Assembly (NCBI GenBank): GCA_003159055.1
Contig: PMLH01000514.1
Coordinates: forward strand, 1 to 31,501
Direction: 5' to 3'
DNA length: 31,501 nt
From: Myxococcales bacterium
GTDB taxonomy: Bacteria; Myxococcota; Polyangia; Fen-1088
This document shows positions 1-8,486 of this stretch, piece after piece. Both the position numbers and the translations under genes were made by a program. How positions within the stretch are numbered: the stretch's first letter is position 1; every line of letters starts with the position of its first letter. Under the pieces are notes generated by a model. The model did not search any database and had not been told where the DNA came from. It was given only the letters and a program-made list of their open reading frames with translations.

Positions 1-24
1 CCGAGCGCCGCTTTCCCGAATGTC

Positions 25-957
25 TCATCCCCCGAACGTCGCCAGCACATCCGCCAGCGAGGCCTGGCCTGAGCCAAGGAGCTGCGCCTGCTCCGGTAAT
101 AGCGCTTGCACAGCCTTCTCATTAGCCGCAACGTTGCTGGTATGAAGCGGCCAGAAGCGCTGCCCCTTGTGCTCGGGATTGGCCAGGTAGGCCAGCATCT
201 GAGGCGGCGCCGGTCCAAATGCCACAAGCAAGCGCGATGGCGTCCACATCACCGATGGCGTGGCAGCGTCCTTCCGCAATCTACGGCGGATAAGCTCCAA
301 CCAGAAGGCTCGCATGCCATCGGTCGGAGTTGGGCATTCAAGCGTCACGGTTTGCTTGGCCGACTCGGGTGGTTTGGCCGAAGCTTGCTCGCAGGCAGTA
401 GCCAGGGTGCTGAGGGCATAGCCTCCGCCCTCTTTCAAACTGCCGATGGCTACGCGCAACTCGAAGAAGCTCGACCCAGCCAAGAGCTCATCGAGCGGGA
501 GCGCAGGAGCACTATGTTCCAGCGTCTGCTTCAACCAGTCGACCTGAGCGGCCAAGTCCTGGGCGCTCAGGCCGCGCGCTGCCTCGGCGACCGTGGTCGC
601 AGCCTCGAAGAACGGTCCGAAAACCGAAGGCAAGAGCGGCAGGGCCTCAACCAGGCTACGTGCTTCGAGGCGCACCGAAATGATGAGCGGGAAATTCCGA
701 CCGACGGCGTCCTCGCCTGGCATAAATCCGCCGACGAACGCGTCCCCGCCGGGCGATACCAACATGAAGTGTGTCGGCTCGTTCGGCAAACGCGTATGTT
801 CGGTGTGAAGGCACTCGACGCCCTCCTGGAACCATTGATCAAGCCCTGCCTGCTGAAAATCACCGGCGTTGATGCGAACGAAGTCACGTTCGGCTGGAAT
901 TTTCCCGTAGAGTCCAGCGGCAGGTTCACGGATGCGTGGTAGCGAAGTTCGGAACAT
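25..957 (-). CDS. tagF: Type VI secretion accessory protein TagF
   Basis: A 310-residue protein starting at ATG and ending in TGA. The N-terminus (about residues 15-100) has the TagF signature: GLYGKIPAERDFVR, then a Trp-containing helix, then PGEDAVGRNFPL followed by a beta strand. In characterised systems TagF is a cytoplasmic post-translational regulator, usually a repressor, that acts with the Fha/PpkA branch of T6SS control. It is the last complete gene of the minus-strand T6SS operon, 11 bases after the tssM stop. Only 24 bases remain to the window edge, so the operon may continue. tagF directly after tssM is a common order. There is no signal peptide or membrane segment, as expected. 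The family call is solid; the repressor role is taken from homologues. Confidence 0.88.
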   Translation of the reverse strand: MFRTSLPRIREPAAGLYGKIPAERDFVRINAGDFQQAGLDQWFQEGVECLHTEHTRLPNEPTHFMLVSPGGDAFVGGFMPGEDAVGRNFPLIISVRLEARSLVEALPLLPSVFGPFFEAATTVAEAARGLSAQDLAAQVDWLKQTLEHSAPALPLDELLAGSSFFELRVAIGSLKEGGGYALSTLATACEQASAKPPESAKQTVTLECPTPTDGMRAFWLELIRRRLRKDAATPSVMWTPSRLLVAFGPAPPQMLAYLANPEHKGQRFWPLHTSNVAANEKAVQALLPEQAQLLGSGQASLADVLATFGG

Positions 958-968
958 GAGGACCTCTG

Positions 969-3900
969 CTATTTCCTACACGAACCGCCGCCAGCGGTGA
1001 TGCCCCTCGGAAGTGCAAACTTCTGGAAAATCTCGCGGATATTCTCCGGCTTGAAGTCGACCAGGACCTTGTTCTGGCCGTTGGCGGGCGTATAGGTCAC
1101 CGTGACATAGTCGCCATTCTTCGAGGGATTGACACCCGCGCCGACCAGGTAGAAGAGCGACCACTCGCCTTCGTCGCGTGGCCCAATGGTCTCGACTTCG
1201 TCGCTCTTGACGAAGAGACGGAAAATCGATCGGCGAACAGGCCATACGAATTCGTCCCAGCGATCCACGGCATTGAGTCCGGTGATCTTCTTGGTGCCAA
1301 TGTCGAAAATAATCTTCGAGTACTGCGCCGACGGACGGATATGGATACCGATCGGCATGGAAATCTTCGACGGATCCTTGGCGAAGATTTGGTTGGTCAA
1401 CTCCGCCGCGTGGCTGAGGAACTTGAGGAATTCCTCGCGGTAGTGAACGGCGCCGCCCTCCTTGAGCCGGAAGAGCGTCCCCACCTTTTCAATGTCCGAG
1501 GCGAGCGAGTCATTGTAGTACTGCCACAGGGTTCCCGTGGCGGGTTGGAAGAACTTCTCGATGTCGGCGACCTTGGCCTCGCCAGCACTCCTGCCGCTGC
1601 CGAAGGGGTACTTGCCAGCCAATAGCTGGTCGAAGGCCACGACCACGGTTTCACACCACTTGCGATTGGCCGAATCCGCGCTGGCGCCCACGACAGCGAC
1701 CTCAGCGCCGCGCAGAGGAGGCATGAGGATCTTTTCCAGCATGCCCTGCTCCCAACCCTGGTCGTCGTAGCGGGCGATGAGGTTCGACAGGTTGGTTCGC
1801 TGGGTGCGGATCGCAGACTGAAATGCCTTGGCGTCGGGCATGCCCTGCTCGCCCATCGCGCCCGCCAGCTCGGTCAGAATCTGCCCGTATTGTTCGAAAC
1901 CGGTTGGCTTGACCGACCCGAACCGCATCAGGCCTTCGAACGCGGTCTCGACCTGCTTGGCGCCTGGATCGCGGTCATCGTCGTCGTCGCTCTCCTTGCC
2001 AAGCTTGTCCTTCAGCTTGCCACCGGCCTTCTTGTCGGCCGCCCCCTTCAGCATGCCGAGCGCCTTGCCCGCCAGCGATTCCTCCTCTTTGAGAACCAGA
2101 TTCTCACTGATGTTCTTCCAGGTAGACTCGAAGGGCTTGTCTGCGTTCAGCTTCTTGATGAGCGCCCGCGCTTCGTCGAGCGACGACGGCTCACGCATGG
2201 ACAACGTCAGCAGGAATCGCTTCCATGCAGCGATGTATTGCACGTAGTAGTCGGCCTGGATCTTGGCGATGGCCCGCGCGTCGCGCGCCTTGCGCTCTTT
2301 TCCGAGAATCCACGAGTTCTCGTCGTCATCCTGCGCCTTTTCCAACTGATGCAGGCGCTTCTTGACGGCGATGTAGCCGGCCGGCGTGAATGCGCCGCGG
2401 ACCGCGATTTCCTTCTTGCTCGCCTTGGTTTGCGGTTGCTGCGGCGTCAACATCACCACCGCGCTGCCAAGCAGGTCGATCGCCTTCAGGTCGCGCGGCA
2501 TGCTCGGGTCATTGATGATCTCCGCCAGCGGATCGTCACCCGAGCCGATCAGCACCGTGCGGGCGTAATTCACGAACTTCTTGTCGCGATCGATCATGTC
2601 CGCGGGGTCGGCGATGCGGCCAGCGTAGAACTTGACCAGGTTCTCAAGCACGCGCGGCGCTCGCCCCGCGGCCGGCTGATTGGTCAGGCTCACCCAGCGC
2701 GCGCTCGCCTTCTCGGCAGCCAGCTTCACCGCGGCTTCCCACCGGTCGGTGCGCGGGGTGGGCTCGTCGGGTTGCTTGTCTTGCGTCAGGAGCAGATGCA
2801 GCACCAGAGCATCCATCAAATCAGAGGCGCCGAGTCCGCCCACCGACGCCGCCTTCGCGATGTCGGCGCGGATGATGGGACGAACCACCAGCCGTTCGAT
2901 CGACGTGTGCAACTGCTTGGTCACGCTCGCGCGCGGAAACAAGACCGAGCTACTCTCACCTTCGGCCAGCGACTTGGCCAGATCCTCGAGAGACTCCAAC
3001 GATTCCGCGGAAACCAGCCCCATCCCGTCTTTGCTCGACTTGCTCGACGCGAGCTTGTCGATCGCGTGAAGCACATCCTTCGCGTAGCCCGAGTTCGTGC
3101 TGTAGGAGCGAATCGGCAAGAACAGGAAACCGGCCGCTAGTGCGAACGCACCGGCGGTGAGCGCAAGCCGACGGATACGCTGTTTGCGCATCACGCGCGT
3201 ACTGCGAACCGCAGCGCTCTGGTCTGGGAAGACCACCGAGGTGAAGACGTCGCGTAGGAAGTAGCTCTTGGGCTTGGTGACCGCCACCGCTGCGGTCGCA
3301 TGTCCGGAAATCCCGAACGCGCTGGCCATGCTCTGCATGATGCGGTCGATGGGCCGCCCTTCCTGGGTGCCCGACGTGAAGTACACACCGCGCAGAATCG
3401 GCGCGTCCTGGTAGACGTTCTCGGCGAACAGCTCGGTGACCAGCGACGACAGGTTCTGGCCGAACGCTTCCAGCTGCTGCGAGAACTCAAAGATCTTGTG
3501 GCGAGCATCGACCCGCCGTTCTTCGCACAGCCGGGTAAACGCGCGCTGGCCGACCACATCGAACAGCTCATGCAGGTGCTCTTCCAAGAGCCCCGCCCGT
3601 TCATCGGGGCTGGCAATGAGAGGAAGCGTGACGCCCCAGATTTGCCCGCGCTCTTTGTCGCGTAAATCGCCGAACATCTCGACGAAGCCGGGCACGAGGT
3701 CGCTCTTGGTGACGAGCAGGTACACCGGCACGACCATCTCGAGTCGCCCGGTGACTTCGTCCAGGCGGTCGCGCAACGCCTTGGCCAACGCCGACATTTC
3801 TTCCTCGCCGCCCTCTAGATCAAGGAGGCTGACCGCAAGCAGAATGCCGTTCACTGGCTTTTTCGGCCGAGTCCTGTGCAGCAAATCCAGGAACGCCAGC

Positions 3901-4433
3901 CACTCTTCGTGATCGTCGTCCTGGGTCGACCAGCGACCGGCGGTATCGAGAATGATGGCTTCGTTGGTCAGCCACCAGTCGCAGTTGCGGGTACCGCCGA
4001 CGCCCTTGACCTTGCCGCCCTTGGCGTACGGGAACTGCAGCCCCGAGCTGCGCAACGCTGTGGTTTTGCCGGCGCCGGGCGGGCCGATGATGATGTACCA
4101 GGGAAGCACGCCCAGGGCATCGCGCCCTTTGTGGCCAAGGCGCGACGACTTGAGGCCCGCGATCGCCTTCTGAAACTCGACCTGCATCGCGGTGATTTCC
4201 GCCTGCTGATCTGGGCGAATGTTTCGACCGCCCATCTCGCCCAGCCCGGCCTCGATCGCGCTGGCAGCCTTGCGCGTAGCAACCGCCTTGAGAATTGCCC
4301 ACAAGGCCAGCCCCACCACCACCACGATGGTGACGCCGATGGCGGACCAAAACAAGACCGCAATCCCGTGGAAGACAATCGCCGCCGCCCAGGCGAGCGC
4401 AACGAAGATGGCCCCAAAAATGTACTTGAGCAC
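969..4433 (-). CDS. tssM: Type VI secretion membrane-complex protein TssM (IcmF)
   Basis: An 1154-residue inner-membrane protein of normal TssM length. Two transmembrane helices lie within residues 1-48. A cytoplasmic NTPase domain follows, with Walker A GPPGAGKTT at 117-125 and the Walker B-like IILDTAGRW at 160-168, both intact. A third helix near residues 425-445 (LALTAGAFALAAGFLFLPI) leads into the long periplasmic region and the C-terminal TssJ-contacting domain. TssM forms the trans-envelope channel with TssL and TssJ. The retained Walker A suggests a nucleotide-binding type of TssM; some homologues have lost it. A lysine-rich stretch followed by an acidic ESDDDDD run inside the periplasmic part (about residues 790-830) looks like a linker. 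The gene starts 10 bases after the tssL stop. Confidence 0.97.
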   Translation of the reverse strand: MLKYIFGAIFVALAWAAAIVFHGIAVLFWSAIGVTIVVVVGLALWAILKAVATRKAASAIEAGLGEMGGRNIRPDQQAEITAMQVEFQKAIAGLKSSRLGHKGRDALGVLPWYIIIGPPGAGKTTALRSSGLQFPYAKGGKVKGVGGTRNCDWWLTNEAIILDTAGRWSTQDDDHEEWLAFLDLLHRTRPKKPVNGILLAVSLLDLEGGEEEMSALAKALRDRLDEVTGRLEMVVPVYLLVTKSDLVPGFVEMFGDLRDKERGQIWGVTLPLIASPDERAGLLEEHLHELFDVVGQRAFTRLCEERRVDARHKIFEFSQQLEAFGQNLSSLVTELFAENVYQDAPILRGVYFTSGTQEGRPIDRIMQSMASAFGISGHATAAVAVTKPKSYFLRDVFTSVVFPDQSAAVRSTRVMRKQRIRRLALTAGAFALAAGFLFLPIRSYSTNSGYAKDVLHAIDKLASSKSSKDGMGLVSAESLESLEDLAKSLAEGESSSVLFPRASVTKQLHTSIERLVVRPIIRADIAKAASVGGLGASDLMDALVLHLLLTQDKQPDEPTPRTDRWEAAVKLAAEKASARWVSLTNQPAAGRAPRVLENLVKFYAGRIADPADMIDRDKKFVNYARTVLIGSGDDPLAEIINDPSMPRDLKAIDLLGSAVVMLTPQQPQTKASKKEIAVRGAFTPAGYIAVKKRLHQLEKAQDDDENSWILGKERKARDARAIAKIQADYYVQYIAAWKRFLLTLSMREPSSLDEARALIKKLNADKPFESTWKNISENLVLKEEESLAGKALGMLKGAADKKAGGKLKDKLGKESDDDDDRDPGAKQVETAFEGLMRFGSVKPTGFEQYGQILTELAGAMGEQGMPDAKAFQSAIRTQRTNLSNLIARYDDQGWEQGMLEKILMPPLRGAEVAVVGASADSANRKWCETVVVAFDQLLAGKYPFGSGRSAGEAKVADIEKFFQPATGTLWQYYNDSLASDIEKVGTLFRLKEGGAVHYREEFLKFLSHAAELTNQIFAKDPSKISMPIGIHIRPSAQYSKIIFDIGTKKITGLNAVDRWDEFVWPVRRSIFRLFVKSDEVETIGPRDEGEWSLFYLVGAGVNPSKNGDYVTVTYTPANGQNKVLVDFKPENIREIFQKFALPRGITAGGGSCRK

Positions 4434-4443
4434 GACGTGTCCT

Positions 4444-5112
4444 CTAGTGGGCTAGTTTGTCGACGCGCGACGTGACGTCGGCGACTTGTTGATCGAAAGA
4501 GATGCGCAGCCCGACGAAGACCGCCAGCGCCAGCGCGAAAACGCCCAGCGAAACCCAGAGCAACAGGTTGCTGCTCGCCCGGCGCACCGCGGGCTCGTCG
4601 GGCGGCTCGCCCGCTGGCGCCAGTGAGTCCGGCACCTCGAGGTGGCGCTCCAATTGGTTGCGCACGCCCTCGGTGATGCGAAGAAGGTCGGCATCGCCGC
4701 CAGGGAACCCGTACTTGCCCTGAAACCCGAACAGCAAGCACAGGTGATACACGCGCAGCACCTCGATCCGGCGGCCATCGGAAAGCAAGGCCTGCAGTCG
4801 CGTGAAGAAGCCTTCGCCGGCCACGTTCTCGCCGAAGTAGTGCAGCTGCAACGGCTGGTTCATCCAGTAGCTGCGCAGCGGCTCCGGCGTGTTGATGGCC
4901 ACCTCGTCGGCCAAGGCGACGAGGGCATAGATGATGTCCTGCGTGTCCTTGTCGGGAATGCCGTGGGTGCGCGCCCGATCCTTGAGCGCCTCAAAAAAGC
5001 CGCGCATGCGCGCGTGCACAGTCTCAGGTGAAGGCACCGGCCCGTCGAGCTCGCGCAGACGCGCGATCGCACCAAAACTCTCCCCAGTCAACTCTTGAAC
5101 CAGGTCAGCCAT
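4444..5112 (-). CDS. tssL: Type VI secretion membrane protein TssL (DotU/IcmH family)
   Basis: A 222-residue protein with the DotU fold: an all-helical cytoplasmic domain (about residues 5-165) carrying the family segments ALADEVAINTPEP, the Trp/Gln-rich LRSYWMNQPLQLHYFGENVAGEGFF, and LCLLFGFQGKYGF. One C-terminal transmembrane helix follows (about 179-203, LLLWVSLGVFALALAVFVGL) with a short periplasmic tail. It has no OmpA-like peptidoglycan-binding extension, so cell-wall anchoring must come from another protein if it occurs. TssL binds TssM and the baseplate component TssK. The gene sits between tssK (12 bases upstream) and tssM (10 bases downstream), as expected for co-assembled subunits. 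Confidence 0.95.
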   Translation of the reverse strand: MADLVQELTGESFGAIARLRELDGPVPSPETVHARMRGFFEALKDRARTHGIPDKDTQDIIYALVALADEVAINTPEPLRSYWMNQPLQLHYFGENVAGEGFFTRLQALLSDGRRIEVLRVYHLCLLFGFQGKYGFPGGDADLLRITEGVRNQLERHLEVPDSLAPAGEPPDEPAVRRASSNLLLWVSLGVFALALAVFVGLRISFDQQVADVTSRVDKLAH

Positions 5113-5124
5113 GACGTCGCCCCT

Positions 5125-6510
5125 CTAGCCTTTGCTCGGAATACCGTAGATCTCGATCTTGACCTGCGATGGATCGAAGGGCGGCGGCGCATAGACCGCC
5201 ACCTTCCGCTCGGCAAGCACATGTCGCCAGTGATCGACCGAGGTGTCCATGAGGAAGTAAACCACACCCGCGCGAACCGGAATCTCGGGCGGCGGCCGGT
5301 GCGTGACCTGCAGAGCAACACCGCGGGTTGCTTGCCGCATGAGGAAAGGCAACTGCGACCACGACGCGATCTTGGACCTAGTCGCAAGCTCACGCGCCAG
5401 CTGCTCGACCGGCATGGAGGACTGCGCGCCCAGCACGAACTGCTGGCATTTGAGAATCCGCTCGTCGTTGAGCGTTCCGACGTGGATCCCCTCGCGCACC
5501 TCGATCGGCACACGCACGCACATCTCGCGCAGGTTCGCCCGCAAAAGCCCGGTCAATAGGGCAAAGAGCTCCTCGAAGGTCGACCGCAGGTCAGTGAAGA
5601 TGAAAGGCGGAAAGGCCGATGGGTCGGTGTCGACGGAGAACGTGGAAAGCGCCCCGGCGCTTTGAATCAGGAACAGGAACAACTCCCGTGGGGAGAGCTC
5701 GCCGTTGCGGCCGGCGTGGACCAAGAAGGGAATCGTCGCATTCAGCGCCGAAAGCTGCAGATAGCGGGTCACGTCGTTGGCGCCGAATTCGACCGAAGCC
5801 GAGTCACGCTGGGCTCGCTCGGCAGCGAGCTGGCGTTGCTTGGCCACCATCAGCGCCAACAGTCGTTGCACGGCGCCCATCAAGAAGGGCGAAGCCGAAA
5901 TGGTCAGCACCGACGGAATGAAAGCATCGCTGACCAGCAAGGCCCCGCCCGCGTCGCGCACGATTTCCGCGATCTTGATCGACTCGTAGTCGTCGCGGGC
6001 CTCGTTGCCAAACAGGACGGTCAGGTTGCGCTGGGCAAAAGCCATGGCCAGGTCGGCCGCCTCGCCTGTCATGTCGACGATCTTCTGGCTCGCGCTGCGA
6101 AACCGCGTGCGAATCGCCGCCTTGCCCACCGGCGCCTTGCCATCGCCCATCTCCGCCGCCACCGATGGCACGCCCTCACGCTCTTTCGGCACGGCAAGAT
6201 ACACCTCAAGGGCCGGCAACGCGGGGGGGAAATTCGCCCCGATCGGCCGCGCGGCGGGCGCCTCGGGATCCCCGGCCTTGAATTCCAGCGGCAGCCCATC
6301 CGACAACACCCCAGCGAAGCGGCCCACCACCAGCTGGTCCGCCGCCAGAGCGCCGGCGTCGATTTCCACCGCCGTGATGCCCCAGCCAAGCGGCGTGCTG
6401 GCAGCCAGACGACAGTCGAGAAGCCGCTCGTGATACAAATCCGCCTGCTGCAGGTGCTGGGGCGACACCAGCATGCCCTCGGACCAAACGACGCGTTGAA
6501 GACCCTTCAT
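5125..6510 (-). CDS. tssK: Type VI secretion baseplate subunit TssK
   Basis: A 461-residue protein, the usual size for TssK. The N-terminus shows the family signature: VVWSEGMLVSPQHLQQADLYHE followed by LGWGITAVEID. The segment SPRELFLFLIQSAGALSTF (about 275-295) and the C-terminal PVRAGVVYFLMDTSVDHWRHVLAERKVAVYAP also fit the family. TssK trimers link the T6SS baseplate to the cytoplasmic domains of TssL and TssM. No signal peptide or membrane segment is present. The gene lies 10 bases after tssJ and 12 bases before tssL, in the conserved tssJ-tssK-tssL order. Confidence 0.96.
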   Translation of the reverse strand: MKGLQRVVWSEGMLVSPQHLQQADLYHERLLDCRLAASTPLGWGITAVEIDAGALAADQLVVGRFAGVLSDGLPLEFKAGDPEAPAARPIGANFPPALPALEVYLAVPKEREGVPSVAAEMGDGKAPVGKAAIRTRFRSASQKIVDMTGEAADLAMAFAQRNLTVLFGNEARDDYESIKIAEIVRDAGGALLVSDAFIPSVLTISASPFLMGAVQRLLALMVAKQRQLAAERAQRDSASVEFGANDVTRYLQLSALNATIPFLVHAGRNGELSPRELFLFLIQSAGALSTFSVDTDPSAFPPFIFTDLRSTFEELFALLTGLLRANLREMCVRVPIEVREGIHVGTLNDERILKCQQFVLGAQSSMPVEQLARELATRSKIASWSQLPFLMRQATRGVALQVTHRPPPEIPVRAGVVYFLMDTSVDHWRHVLAERKVAVYAPPPFDPSQVKIEIYGIPSKG

Positions 6511-6520
6511 GGTACAAACC

Positions 6521-7039
6521 TCATCGCATGTCGACCCGACTGTCTTCCAGCGTGAATTTTAGTTGCGACGCTGCCAGCGCAGCTGGGGTGGCGACCGTAC
6601 CGTGGCAGTGTTGGGGATCCGGCGGCGGAAGCTTGCGAATCGCGCGCCACGACGGTCCGACCGGCCGCCGAAACATGGCGACCACGGCCAGATTCGTGGC
6701 ACCTTCGCCGCGCACCATGGCCGGCGCGGCCTTTTCCCCCGGATACAGCGTCAGCTCCTGCATCGAAACCAGGTCCTCGCCCAGCACGGCCTTGTCGCCG
6801 TCCAGGATGCGGTCGAGAGTGGATTCGATGAGCTTCGCCGTGTCCTTGAGCTGGTAGACCCTCACCGTGGTGGCAAGCGACTCGCCGTTTTCGCCCGGGT
6901 TCAGGCGCGATGAGGCGACCAGGCTCAGGCGGAGGGGTTCGGGCGTGGTGCAGGGCGACGGAGGCGGCGGATGGGCGCAAGCCCCCAGGATCGCGACTGC
7001 GCTGGCCAAGACAGCGGAGTTCAAGAAGGTTTTGTTCAT
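6521..7039 (-). CDS. tssJ: Type VI secretion outer-membrane lipoprotein TssJ
   Basis: A 172-residue lipoprotein. The ATG at 7039 gives MNKTFLNSAVLASAVAILGAC, a compact signal peptide with lipobox LGAC and lipidated Cys21. An in-frame ATG 27 bases upstream would only lengthen the n-region, so 7039 is preferred. The mature part shows the TssJ beta-sandwich pattern: LRLSLVASSRLNP, then TTVRVYQLKD, then DLVSMQELTLYPGEKA, then LAVVAMFRRP. TssJ anchors the TssJLM complex in the outer membrane and binds the TssM C-terminus. It is the first T6SS gene in view. The 163 bases between it and the upstream aminotransferase gene hold the only obvious space for this operon's promoter. Confidence 0.92.
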   Translation of the reverse strand: MNKTFLNSAVLASAVAILGACAHPPPPSPCTTPEPLRLSLVASSRLNPGENGESLATTVRVYQLKDTAKLIESTLDRILDGDKAVLGEDLVSMQELTLYPGEKAAPAMVRGEGATNLAVVAMFRRPVGPSWRAIRKLPPPDPQHCHGTVATPAALAASQLKFTLEDSRVDMR

Positions 7040-7099
7040 GGTCAGGGGTAGGGAGCTTGCCAGCATCGCGTGTCATACGCAATACAAGAGCGGGCCGCG

Positions 7100-7114
7100 G
7101 CAAAAGTGTCGCCC
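7100..7114 (-). promoter_or_regulatory. Possible sigma-54-type promoter upstream of tssJ
   Basis: On the minus strand the sequence reads GGGCGA-CACTT-TTGC. This keeps the invariant GG and GC dinucleotides at sigma-54 spacing and an exact TTGC -12 element, but the -24 element is degenerate (GGC kept, CAC lost). It lies about 60 bases upstream of the tssJ ATG. Sigma-54 control of T6SS operons is known in several bacteria. A chance match in GC-rich DNA is quite possible. Confidence 0.25.
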
Positions 7115-7202
7115 GACCAAGGTGAAGGTCCGAAATTCCGATTTACGAACTTCCCCAACATGGACGCGACGCGTTACCAAATGACGCAGTCGATTAGCCC
7201 TC

Positions 7203-8360
7203 CTATGCCGTCTCCAGCAGTTTCAGCAATCTCTCTCCCGCCGCAATCAAGGTCTCCTCCCGCTTGGCGAAGTGGAAACGGATGTAATTGCGGACCGGTT
7301 CCTTGAAGAAGCTGGACCCGGGGACGGCAGCGACGCCAATTGTGGAGGTCAGCCACTCACAGAATGTCGTATCCGACGCATATCCAAACTGTGAAATATC
7401 CACCAATACGTAATACGCGCCCTCCGGCTCACTGAACTGAAGGCCGGCGCGACGCAAATAGCCCAAGAACAAGTCACGCTTGACGGAATAGGTCGCCTGC
7501 AACTCGGCGTAGTAGCTGTCCGGCAATTCAAGGCCCGCAATTGCGGCCTCCTGCAGTGGTGCGGCGGCACCGACGGTCAGAAAGTCGTGCACCTTACGAA
7601 CACCAGCAGTCACCTCGGGTGCAGCAATGATGTAGCCCAGGCGCCAGCCGGTGATTGAGTAGGTCTTCGACAGCGAGCCGCAACTGATGGTCCGCTTGGC
7701 CATGCCAGGCAGCGATGCGAAGTAGATGTGCTTGTTCGGCGCGTACAGGATGTGCTCGTAGACTTCGTCGGTAATCACGAAGGCGTCGACTTCCTCGGCC
7801 AAGCCCGCAATCAGCTCCAGCTCGGGCCGAGTGAACACGCGACCGGAGGGATTGGCAGGGTTGCACAGGATGATCGCCTTCGGTCTTTGCGCGAAGGCAC
7901 GGCACAAGTCGTCCGGATCGAAACGGAAGTGCGGCGGCCGGAGGGGCACGAAGATGGGCTCGGCGCCCGACAGAATCGTGTCCGCGACGTAGTTTTCGTA
8001 AAAGGGAGAAAACACGACCACGCGATCGCCCGGGTTGCACGCGGTCATCATCGCCACCATCATGGCCTCGGTGCTGCCGCAGGTGACGACGATGTTCTCG
8101 TCGGGATCGATGGGCATGCCCATAAAACGGCTCTGCTTGCGCGCCAGCGCCGCTCGGAAGCTGGGCGCGCCCCAGGTCACCGCGTACTGATGCGGGCCGT
8201 GTCGCCCTGCCCGCTCGGCCGCCTGCCTCAGCGCCTCGGGCGGATCGAAGTCGGGGTACCCCTGCGACAAATTGATGGCGCCGTGTTTGTTCGCCAGCCG
8301 GGTCATGGACCGGATGACCGATTCGGTGAAAGTGCTGACGCGATGGCTGGTGGCGGGCAT
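7203..8360 (-). CDS. PLP-dependent aminotransferase, class I/II fold
   Basis: A 385-residue fold-type I aminotransferase. The chosen ATG at 8360 begins MPATSHRVSTFTESVIRSMTRLA and leads directly into the family start INLSQGYPDFDPPEAL. Upstream codons in the same frame are not protein-like. Visible motifs are CGSTEAMMVA (PLP phosphate region), NPANPSGRVF at 167-176, TDEVYEH at 197-203 with the Asp that contacts the pyridine nitrogen, and SLSKTYSITGWRLGY with the Schiff-base Lys at about 232. The sequence resembles the kynurenine/methionine/glutamine-phenylpyruvate transaminase branch, but substrate cannot be read from sequence alone. It is transcribed toward tssJ and is divergent from the RND transporter gene, with 126 bases between start codons. 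Confidence 0.92.
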   Translation of the reverse strand: MPATSHRVSTFTESVIRSMTRLANKHGAINLSQGYPDFDPPEALRQAAERAGRHGPHQYAVTWGAPSFRAALARKQSRFMGMPIDPDENIVVTCGSTEAMMVAMMTACNPGDRVVVFSPFYENYVADTILSGAEPIFVPLRPPHFRFDPDDLCRAFAQRPKAIILCNPANPSGRVFTRPELELIAGLAEEVDAFVITDEVYEHILYAPNKHIYFASLPGMAKRTISCGSLSKTYSITGWRLGYIIAAPEVTAGVRKVHDFLTVGAAAPLQEAAIAGLELPDSYYAELQATYSVKRDLFLGYLRRAGLQFSEPEGAYYVLVDISQFGYASDTTFCEWLTSTIGVAAVPGSSFFKEPVRNYIRFHFAKREETLIAAGERLLKLLETA

Positions 8361-8486
8361 GGCTATTCTTATCCTATGCGGTTGCACAACCCCAAATCCG
8401 AATCCCTCGCATGAGCTTCGCCACCATGACGCCGACGCGAGCACGTTCTTGTTTCGCAGCGCGGGTGCGGTTAGGTTCGTGCCCGG

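Noticed and set aside
1..24. Start of a further T6SS gene at the left edge
   Set aside because: Too little sequence remains after the tagF stop to see a start codon or any domain.
1890..3140. 416-codon open frame on the plus strand
   Set aside because: It lies wholly opposite tssM, is rich in Arg, His and Gly as expected of a GC-rich antisense frame, and shows no recognisable domain.
8380..8391. GGTTG-CA-CAACC inverted repeat between the aminotransferase and transporter genes
   Set aside because: Only 5-bp arms and no supporting promoter elements; too short to claim as an operator.
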